Assembly (NCBI GenBank): GCA_964058805.1
Contig: CAXKVV010000461.1
Span: 1 to 39,351, forward strand
DNA: 39,351 nucleotides
Source of the DNA: Schoenoplectus triqueter
Lineage: Eukaryota; Streptophyta; Magnoliopsida; Poales; Cyperaceae
Reading direction: 5' to 3'
Below are positions 31,081 through 39,351 of the stretch, piece after piece (positions within the stretch are counted from its first letter, which is position 1; each line of letters opens with the position of its first letter). The position numbers were made by a program, and so were the translations under genes. Below the pieces are notes generated by a model. The model had not been told where the DNA came from. It ran no database searches and saw only the letters and a program-made list of their open reading frames with translations.

Positions 31081-33680
31081 ATGGCCACCTCACCTGGAAC
31101 TGCACCTCCCCCTCCTCTTTCCTCTACTTTAGACCTAAATCTCAACCTCCTCCCTCCCACAAAATCCCCCAAACCAGAACCTCTCCACATCCCTCTCCCA
31201 CCTTCCCCTCTGCCTCCTTCCCAAACCCCTATCCCTCTCCAAGCTCTCCCCTCTAACACCAACTCAACTCCCGATGAAGAATCCCTCTTCGCTGAGTACT
31301 TTCGTCTCGCCTCTCTCTACTTCTCCTCCAACCCCAACACTTCCACTTCCTCCTCCTCCCAGGCTCTTATCCCCTTCCCGCTCCCTCCGTCCCCCTCTTC
31401 CCTCCCTCTCCAAACCCCTGAAGCTCCAGTTAAGAAACGTAAACCACGCTCCTCGGACATGGTGCGCGTCAGCTCTTTGACTGTGCGCGACCAGATCTAC
31501 TTTCGCGACCTTGTGCGCCGCGCCAGGATCACATTCGAATCACTACGAATACAGATCACGCACAATCAGCTCAAGGCAGAGTTTTTGGGTCTGATGGAAC
31601 GTCAGAAGAACTCGCGCTCGGATCTCAAAGCTTCCGCTCTCATGGCGGATCGCGATCTGTGGTTGAATAGAGATAAGCGGATTATCGGGTCTATTCCTGG
31701 AATTTCTATAGGAGACTGTTTCTTCTTCCGAATGGAGTTGTGCGTTTTGGGGCTCCATGGCCAAGTACAAGCTGGGATTGATTATGTGACAGCGGGGCAA
31801 TCAGCATCAGGCGAGCCGGTGGCGACCTCTGTTATCGTCTCTGGCGGGTAATTTACGTTCATTTCTCTTGGAATTTTTTTTGTCCTTTTTGTGTGTTTGG
31901 TTGTGTTGCTGGGCAGTGCTGCTCTGCACTGCTGACCGTCACGATTCGTACTTGAATAAAGGCGCAGCGTCTGGCTTTAATCCTTTTCCTGTCAACTCCT
32001 AGAACTGAGGTTCTGTCACCTGACATCGTAAGCAAGGTGTCCAGTTCTAGTTTAATGGGACGATTATGTATTGTTTTCATTCATATTCTCGGATGCAGCT
32101 ATTCTCATTAGTCATTTTTTTGCCCCTTTGCAAATTTATTCGTCCAATTTACGTCCCATATTCCCAGTATTCCTCACAAGTCACAGTTCGGCTAAGGTTT
32201 ATGATTGAGTGGTCCAGTTTTGTTTTGGAATGGTGATGGTATGGAACCTGATTTTTTTTATTATGGGTACCTTCCGAAAAAGTTCTGCTAAAATTACTTT
32301 TTCTGCTGAAGTTTTTTTTTTTTTGCTTTTTAAGCCATCATCCCTATTTTTTTGGATTGGTGTGGAAAGTGTTTGTTGTGTCCCATCTCCCATGGGGAAC
32401 ATACAATTTACTAACAACCCCTCAAAGTTCATTTTACTACAGAAGGAAGGTGCTTATTTCGTGACACCATGTTTATTCTTTTTATTTGTTTTTTCAGGTA
32501 CGAAGATGACGATGACAAGGGAGATGTACTAATCTACACCGGCCATGGTGGTCGCGACCCCCATCTGCACAGGCAGTGTGTGGACCAAAAGCTCGAAGGT
32601 GGCAATTTAGCCCTCGAACGGAGCATGGCCTATGGCATTGAGATCCGGGTTATCAGAGGAATCCGTACTAGAAACAATATAGCAGGGAAGGTCTATTTTT
32701 ATGATGGGCTCTACAAAGTTGTCGACTGTTGGCTTGACAAAGGCAAATCAGGTTTCGGTGTATACAAATACAAGATGCTAAGAATTGAAGGGCAAGAGGA
32801 AATGGGCACTGTTAATTACCGGATGGCAGAGAATTTGAAGGTAAACCCGTTGTCTATACGCCCAGTTGGGTACTTGAGTGTTGATCTATCAAAGGGGCGG
32901 GAGGCAGTGCCTATTTTATTGTTCAATGATATAGATGATGACCAGGACCCACTTTTGTTCGAGTACTTGGCTAGGCCAATTTTTCCTGCCTCAGCTGTTC
33001 AGGGGAAGTTCGCGAGTGGAGGTGGTGGCTGTGGGTGCATGGGGAACTGTACGATTGGTTGTCCCTGTGCTGAGAGAAATGGAGGTGAGTTTGCTTATGA
33101 TGCTGGTGGAACTTTGCTGAGAGGGAAGCCACTTGTGTATGAGTGTGGGCCATATTGCATTTGTCCTATGACCTGCCCGAATCGAGTCAGCCAGAAGGGG
33201 CTGAAAACACGTTTGGAGGTGTTTCGGTCAAGGGAGACGGGCTGGGGGGTCCGCTCTCTTGATCTGATTCGTGCAGGCACTTTTGTGTGTGAGTTCAGTG
33301 GCATTGTTTTAACAAAGCAACAATCTGAGATAGTGACAGCTAACAGTGGGGAATGTTTGGTGTACCCAAACCAACTCCCAGCAAGGTGGCTTGACTGGGG
33401 AGATATCTCTGATGTCATGCCTGATTTTGCTGCTGCTGACTTCCCGCCTCACCCTGATATCAATTTTTCTATTGATGTATCTAGGGCTCGAAATGTGGCA
33501 TGTTATTTGAGCCATAGCTGCTGCCCTAATGTGTTTGTGCAATTTGTGCTGTTTGACCATTACAATCCTGCATATCCGCACCTGATGGTATTTGCGATGG
33601 AAAACATACCACCGATGAGGGAACTGAGTATAGATTATGGGATGATTGAGGAGTTCGTTGGCAAGTTGACTAATGAATAG
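31081..33680 (+). CDS. SUVH2/SUVH9: SUVH2/SUVH9-type SRA-SET protein (join 31081-31847, 32498-33680)
   Basis: This is a two-exon gene of 649 codons, equal to the recalled length of Arabidopsis SUVH2 and SUVH9. The ATG sits in CCACCATGGC. The N-terminus is Pro/Ser-rich with LDLNLNL (17-23), matching the DLNL signature of SUVH2/9. A basic KKRK (118-121) may be a nuclear signal, followed by a conserved helical region (about 134-198). The SRA domain (about 201-355) binds methylated DNA. The pre-SET has all nine zinc-binding Cys (434, 436, 440, 444, 446, 472, 476, 478, 482). The SET (about 493-637) has NVACYLSHSCCPN where active enzymes have an NVxRFINHSCxPN-type motif, and ELSIDYG near the end. 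Only 12 residues follow, without Cys, so no post-SET. In Arabidopsis these proteins are catalytically inactive and recruit RNA polymerase V, through the DDR complex, to methylated DNA. The same role is inferred here. SUVH2 versus SUVH9 cannot be decided. Confidence 0.95.
31848..32497 (+). other. Intron of the SUVH gene (650 bp, phase 2)
   Basis: The donor is GGCGG|GTAATT and the acceptor TTTTTTCAG|GTACG. Splicing restores SGG-YEDDDDKGDV, a run conserved in SUVH2/9. The intron interrupts the SRA domain after residue 255. Reading through the donor gives a stop at once (TAA at 31849), so unspliced RNA would encode a 256-residue protein with only part of the SRA. Confidence 0.95.
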
Positions 33681-34493
33681 AACTATAGAAGTGTGGACAT
33701 ATGATGGGTTGGATTTATTAGTTAGAAGTTAGTGTTAGACCCGTTAACCATTATCTGCTATGTAAGTCTTGAGGAATGTTTAAATGCTTTTGGAAATAGC
33801 ATGGAACTTTTCTGTTGGCTGAATTCTCTCTCTCAAAGGTGACCTAACTTCTCAAATCTTTTATTTATTTATATTTTTTTCTGCTCCCTGTTCCTATGGT
33901 TACCATATAGAATTTCAGAAAAGGACCTCTGTATCAAAATTTTTAGAAAGGCTCTATATCAAGTACTTCCAACACATTTCCTCGTGACGTGAATTATTAT
34001 TAGTACTTTTTTGAAAGTTCCATTCCATTTCGCTCCGAAGTGTCAGTATAGGTCAATATTGATGGAATTAGCAGTGGAAACAAAACAAACTGTGGTCTAC
34101 ACTGGATGTGGGAGTAAATGGATATATATTAGTATTCTATTATGCTTCAAATCATATGCTAGAAGCCTAGAACAACAATCTTCAAATCAGGGGTGGATCT
34201 ACATGGGGGCGGAACAACATGTTTGATAGCCCATGGAGCATGATTATCTAGGCTGTTTTACTTTATGGATGCTTTGCAGCATTAGAATAGGGTAGCAGTT
34301 GTATGCTTGTTAGTTTGGGATCAAATAGCAAGTAATGTGTAAAAGGTTTGGTAGGGGTATTAAAGATGCAAATCACTCAGGAACAATACCATAAATTCAC
34401 CAATAATAAATAAATAAAATCTTATGTCTTAAAACTTATGGAAATTAATAAAGCCAGAAGAAACATTTTATTTCACTTAGTTGATTTTCTATA
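33681..34493 (+). other. 3' flank of the SUVH gene
   Basis: No clear AATAAA lies within 300 bp of the stop; the first good match is in AATAATAAATAAATAAA at about 34402-34419. The true cleavage site cannot be placed. No further gene is seen. Confidence 0.5.
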
Positions 34494-35119
34494 GGTACTG
34501 TAAATGGATCGAATATTATCTGATTTTATCCATGATCCAAATCCGGATAATAACAAATATTATATGATCCATATCAGTATTTGAAGGTATCTATATCCAT
34601 ATCCATATTAAAAAAATTATAATGGATAAGGATGCGGTTTTGGTTGTTATCCATATGTATCTGATCATTTAGCTATTATCTATCCATACCCGACATATCT
34701 GAAGGTATTTGTATCTGATATTATTCGCTTTTATCCAAATTCATATCCGAAAAACTCCCATTATATATAATTGTTATTGGATTTTTGTTTAGATTACAAT
34801 CTAATTAATTTGAGATCTAATTTTTGTTTAGATTACAATCTAATTTTAGATCTATTTTACAAGTCATCGATGCATTTAAACTACTAATATATTGATATTT
34901 AGTATTTAATTTTTATAATTAATATTTATTTTTTATAATCAATGATTCTGTCAAAAAAATAGTATGCAATTATTTTTGAATGATACATACAATATTTTTA
35001 TTTAATATCCAAAATATATTCATATTCGTATACATATTCGTCTGATATCCGATCCATATCCGGATATCCGTTCAATATCAGATTCATCTCCAGGATATCT
35101 ATTTCTGAATACTTGTACC
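34494..35119. mobile_element. MITE-like element rich in GGATAT/ATATCC
   Basis: The left end GGTACTGTAAATGGATCG and right end GAATACTTGTACC are weak inverted repeats. Inside each end GGATAT/ATATCC words are dense and in opposite orientation (ATATCCGGATAT at about 35056). A 25-bp unit with TTGTTTAGATTACAATCTAA is duplicated at about 34781 and 34820. The make-up matches hAT-type MITEs, but no target duplication is clear. Confidence 0.45.
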
Positions 35120-36080
35120 ATAAATATCTAAAGCTTACCAACATTTGTTCAAAGGACAATGGGCTTAAATTAGGTGATTTACCCTTGGAACCTAACTCAT
35201 CCTAAACTTATTGCAATCATGAAAATGCACATTGACCTAACAAATATAATTAAGACAAGCACAAAATTAGTTAGGTAACAATGTTTTAGTAGTTGGTGCT
35301 ACAAGTCAGAATTGATTGTCAGGGAATTCTCCTTCCCTTTACCTGTAAATGAAAGCAGTCTTCTTCAGTTAGCTTTAGTAAAACTGGTGCCTGGGACTGG
35401 AAAATTGAGGGGCTCAATATGATTTATAATGCTGAGAATTTCTTTTTGGACTATAGAATTTGAAGTTGAGTCTAAATAGTTAACTCTATTTATGCCTGAA
35501 AATGATAAGCCTTACATTTTCCACGCTTCGTTCCTTTTTAACACACAATTCTCTCAGTGAAACTTCTGCCTCCATTTGTTTGTGACTGTCACATTCGTGC
35601 GAATTTGTGCCAACCACTTGAACTACAATTAATTATGTATGAGTATCATTTTGCTGATTGCAATTGAACAAAAGACAAAACAGTACAATTGCACAGGTTT
35701 TTCGTCATGTGTAGGTGAGATCGACCCTTGCTTGCCTTCTTTGTTGATACATGCAGTGTTTTAGTTTGGGTTTTTGACAAATTGAAGGATAATCAATGAT
35801 AGACTGACAGAACTTGTGTTTGTGTTGCTGGCCTGAAATCATATCAGTTTGATGACTTATTGGCATGAGATTTAGCCACCATGGTTAACAACACATTTCC
35901 TGTGTTGGTAATTTATTTGGTATTTTCTTCCATAAGATACCTAACTGGTATGATGCTGGTGGCAATGTATTGGATGAGACGGCATGGTTTGGATATTTGT
36001 TTCATTACCCCTCAGTTTCTTTGGTTACCAAAACAACTTGAATGTAATGCCATCTACTGTACAAGTAATGTACCAACTAG
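35120..36080. other. No gene seen
   Basis: Moderately A/T-rich. The 105-codon frame at 35881-36198 runs into the MITE below and has no recognisable motif, so it is not called as a gene. Confidence 0.5.
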
Positions 36081-36094
36081 TGCATACATGGGGT

Positions 36095-36304
36095 CGGCGT
36101 TGGTTTGCAGCCCTTCAAACCAAAAAATTGGTTCGAAGGGTTCTCGAGCCATTGATTTTGCATTGAGATTCGTATTTTTAACAGACCCCGAGATCTGAGA
36201 TTCGTATTTTCAATGATCATTACGAATCCCGATGTAAAATCAACGGTTTGAGAACCCTTCGAACCAATTTTTTGGTTTGAAGGGGTGCGAACCTACCCGA
36301 GCGC
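36095..36304. mobile_element. 210-bp foldback MITE with hairpin-within-hairpin arms
   Basis: The element is flanked by the 14-bp direct repeat TGCATACATGGGGT (36081-36094 and 36305-36318). Its arms, about 36111-36165 and 36229-36284, are inverted copies sharing CCCTTCAAACC, AAAAAATTGGTTCGAAGGG and ATTGATTTT-like text. Each arm also folds on itself, because CCCTTCAAACCAA pairs with TTGGTTCGAAGGG. The superfamily is uncertain; a long target duplication would suit a Mutator-type element. Confidence 0.75.
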
Positions 36305-36318
36305 TGCATACATGGGGT

Positions 36319-37950
36319 AAAGCAGCGAACCTTTATATAGTCACATTTCTGAGTTCTCTCTGTTCTTTTTCCCTAAGTTATCTTATATAAATTGATATTT
36401 GTATTCTAATGTATTATTTTAAACTTGTTTTTGTCTGTGCAGTTTAGCTTCTTTCAGCTGAAATATTCCATATCAATGCTGCTCAGTGCAGAAATATTAG
36501 TATTGGCCTAAAGCTTTGACAGTTGCATGTTGTACTCGCATAACGAGAATGTAATACCAACAATGTACTCGTCTAACCATTATTCCCAAAAGGAAGTTTT
36601 TGATTGTCAAGGACAGGTTGAGATTTTTGCTAGAAGCCTGAGGTTCTAGTTATCAGCTTTTGTTGTAAAAATGATATAAACAAGTTCGTGTAAATATTTC
36701 AGTACGTTATCCAAGTACTTTCCAATCTTTTTATTTATAATCTTTATTTAGCTTGTCTCGTCGATAAATGTGATCATCTGATTTTGTTCTTCACAAGTTT
36801 GTTAATGAACGTAATGCGTTCTGCTACTAAATTTGTTCTTCCGGGGGAGAATATATTGTGATATGCACTACAGAGAGCATGAAATTTTGAAAGGTTCATC
36901 AGCAATACTTTTTTGGCATGAAGAAACTGCCCGGAATCATTCTATATTCTCTTAAATGCCATAACAGCCGAGGAAGATACATGTACTGCGTAAGTAATGC
37001 CTGAAGTATCTGGTGCTTCCTTCCTACACAAGAACAGTACAGGTCTGAGATTATAGGCCAATCTTACAGTCTTACATTCATCTATTGAACGTTGATTCAT
37101 CCATCATTTCAAATAAAATATTAATCTACAGAGGGATTTAGGAGATATATGCGTATTCTTACTCTCATAACCATCTGGCAGCGGATGGCACCAATATTGG
37201 CGCAAGGATGGCCGTTAGACGGGTCCCACAAATCGTTCAATCAAATAAATGTATCAGCATCAACATCCATTTAAATAATAATATTCAAGGCGTAACAAAC
37301 TCAGTGTTACTAGGAACTAGGAAGCAAGGTGGTCATGAGAGGCCCTGGAGCCCAACTATGCTATAACTGTGGCTAGATGGATGACGGGGATGAATAAATG
37401 AGATTTGGGAAGGTTGGTCATTCATTTAGGTCCTTGTGGGGAAAGGTGGGTTCTGGTTTGGTCCAGGTTGGAATTTTTTTCAAAAATGTCTCTGTAATTA
37501 TATATATATTTAGAAAAAAAAAGTTCTTATACTAAAGAATTTTTTTTAAATTTACCCCTCCCTAAATTTTTTCTCATTTTTGTCCCCTCAGACTTAATGT
37601 CGGACTCCGCCCCTAAAGACATGATGCGTTTAGTTGCTCCATTTAGATTTGAAAAATCATCAGCAAAAGTTTAGACTAGAATTTATGGCTGAGGTTAGCT
37701 TATTTGCAGTTGCAGTTAAGAAACGGTTCAGTTACAATGAATTTCTCCTTTGAATTTGTGAAACAGCTGCACTCGTAGATCTACACAATTTCTAGTTGTC
37801 ATCAATTAATTGTCTTGTTTTACTGTTATAAAAAAAATTCAAAGAAAGGCTCATTCATAGTGAGTGACCTTGTTCTTTCCCATTGTTTAGCAACAAGCCA
37901 ATACATTCAATCGTCTGTTCATCTTATAAATAAGCTCATTGGAAACAAGA
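36319..37950. other. No gene seen; possible hAT-like end
   Basis: No frame of note. At about 37604-37614 GACTCCGCCCCTA looks like the right end of a hAT-type element and the preceding 120 bp are low-complexity, but no left end was found. Confidence 0.4.
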
Positions 37951-37956
37951 AAATAA

Positions 37957-38384
37957 TATATATAGGGAGATTTTATGGCGCTTCGCGAAGTAAATAAGCG
38001 TTTTGTTTCAGTTTCAAATCTCATATACTGAAAGTTTGAAATATCAATCTAATTAGTCCACAACAATCTAGATATTGAAAACTTGTTGAATACCAAATTT
38101 TATTATTTTTGGAGCTTTATAACTATTTTTATTTTTGAAAGATGATAATTTTTTAGGTGCACATATCATTATTTTATTATTATTTTTGAGCATTTTTTTT
38201 TAAATTCAAAAAAATAGTTAGAATGTTTCAAATATAATCAAATTTGATATTCTATAAGATTTAAATATATAGTTTATGTTAGTTGAATTAGATTAGCAAT
38301 TTAAAATTTATTTTTGTGAGATTTTTTTAGGCCAAAGCAAAACGCCTCTTTCCTTCAAAAAGCACCATAAGATCATTCTCTCTC
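37957..38384. mobile_element. Foldback MITE, older copy
   Basis: The left arm has TTATGGCGCTTCGCGAAGTAA, shown as TTATGGCGCTT, CGCGAAGTAA, then GCGTTTTG. The right arm carries the inverse, CAAAACGCC, then AGCACCATAA. Both ends sit in TATATA. Arms are diverged. It shares arm words with the next element. Confidence 0.6.
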
Positions 38385-38790
38385 TATATATATGAGGGTG
38401 AGGTTACGATGCTTTACAAAGTAAATAATCGATTTTACTTTGATATGAGATTTCATATCTCGACGGCTTAAATGGTCTATCTAAGTTGCTCAATAATTTT
38501 TTTATGTTAAAATCTTATGGGATATTAAAAATCTTATGTTAAAAATATCCCTTAAAAAAGATCATTTTCTTACATTAAACAAAACTGTTTTTAAAAATAA
38601 TTTTAAAAAATAGCTAGGAATCTCAAAAAAAATATGAAATTTAATATCCCACAAGATTTTAACATAGAAAAATTATTGAGCAACTTAGATAGATCATTTA
38701 AGCCGTCGGAATATAAAATCTCATACCAAAGCAAAACCGATTCTTTACTTTGCAAAGCACTATAACCCTATATATATATATATATATAAT
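38385..38790. mobile_element. Foldback MITE, younger copy of the same family
   Basis: Arms of about 135 bp (about 38398-38535 and 38640-38775) are inverted copies sharing GACGGCTTAAATG, CTATCTAAGTTGCTCAATAA and ATGTTAAAATCTT. The outermost parts, GATGCTTTACAAAGTAAA and its inverse TTTACTTTGCAAAGCACT, match the arms of the neighbouring element. Ends lie in (TA)n, which hides any target duplication. Confidence 0.8.
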
Positions 38791-39351
38791 AAAATAGATA
38801 ATGGAGGAGGTTGACTGGAAGCTAAATTAATTTTATACAGATTTAAGATATTAAATTTTAGAAGACGGCAATACTAAAATTACAGTATACTTTGTTATAA
38901 AATTGGGGGGACCGTCCCACCAATTTCAATTTCTATTAAGCTCTGATCATAAAGCTGTGTCAACAAGATAATATCTTGTTTGTGTCAAAAGTATGGTATG
39001 GAACTACAGTTTCTGTTTTATTTTTCTGCGCTGAAAAATAAACAAAGAAAATTGAGAGATTTTTTCCCCTTTCTTTTCCTGAAAAAGGCGGTATCAATGT
39101 ACCACTAGTTACTGGCTAATGGAAACTCAGTCTTACCCTGGTTTACACAATTACAGATCACATCGCCACTGACACATATAAGCTAAAATAACTAACCTGG
39201 AAACCCCTTTAATTACCTAATCCCTGCATCCCTAGAACTATCCAACTTAAAAGCTGCTATAGTAATCCTTAGACATTTTTTAGCGCTTAAAGTAAAAAAG
39301 AAGAAGCAACAATGGTTCACTTGATTTAAGATTATTGTTTGTGGAGAGAGT
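38791..39351. other. No gene seen at the window end
   Basis: Mixed-composition DNA without an open frame of note or clear repeat. A gene beginning beyond the window cannot be excluded. Confidence 0.4.

Noticed and set aside
32469..32497. Upstream ATG at 32469 as an alternative start of the second SUVH exon
   Set aside because: It lies within the intron before a clear TTTTTTCAG acceptor, encodes a composition-driven FILFICFF run, and would lose half of the SRA domain.
34187..34226. hAT-like terminus CAGGGGTGGATCTAC
   Set aside because: Good left-end match but no partner end or 8-bp duplication found nearby; could be chance or a stub.
35881..36198. 105-codon frame downstream of the SUVH gene
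   Set aside because: Its last third is the arm of a foldback MITE and the remainder has no motif.

Overview
This window looks like nuclear DNA of a flowering plant. It is very AT-rich and dominated by nested, decayed LTR retrotransposons, MITE-like inverted-repeat elements and (TTA)n/(ATA)n tracts. I see one intact protein-coding gene. Plant assignment rests on that gene (a SUVH2/SUVH9-type histone-methyltransferase homologue) and on Athila-type and Tekay/Del-type Ty3-gypsy sequence, a CACTA-like end and hAT-like MITEs. I cannot name the species. All family assignments come from recalled motifs and by-eye comparison; no search was run.

Left half (1-17.5 kb): a nested transposon cluster. Athila-like gag-protease relics (about 1790-3707) resume at 12089-13182, where the conserved 3' blocks of such elements are visible. 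Between them sits a long solo-LTR-like insertion (3708-12083) with the 5-bp target duplication GAAGT on both sides. That LTR is itself split by a 4.4-kb TG...CA insertion (6755-11180). Its boundaries can be read by aligning it with a second, 5'-truncated copy of the same LTR at 18482-21246. At 13183 a CACTA-type end with 32-bp palindromic subterminal repeats cuts the Athila 3' block. To its right, on the minus strand, lie spliced-looking gene fragments. One is a 32-codon exon that I recognise as mitochondrial complex I subunit NDUFB8.

Middle (17.5-29.3 kb): an exact 175-bp tandem duplication (just left, 16.8-17.2 kb), a short MITE, and the second LTR. That LTR carries its own solo-LTR insertion (target duplication ATTAT) whose U3 is packed with CGTTATAACG-like palindromes. 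It is followed by a tRNA-Met-type primer binding site and a broken gag interrupted by a 229-bp hAT-like MITE. Then come TTA-rich DNA, anonymous transposon-like DNA with two minus-strand TATA boxes, and a degenerate G-box (CACGTG) repeat array.

Right part (29.3-39.4 kb): the host gene. The SUVH2/9-type gene (31081-33680, plus strand, two coding exons, 649 aa) has an SRA domain, an intact nine-Cys pre-SET and a degenerate SET with no post-SET. A 1.45-kb AT-rich terminal-inverted-repeat element ends 300 bp upstream of its start codon. Downstream are several foldback MITEs. The family acts in RNA-directed DNA methylation, which silences transposons, so the gene is flanked by the kind of target its family polices. 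That is an inference from position, not evidence of regulation.
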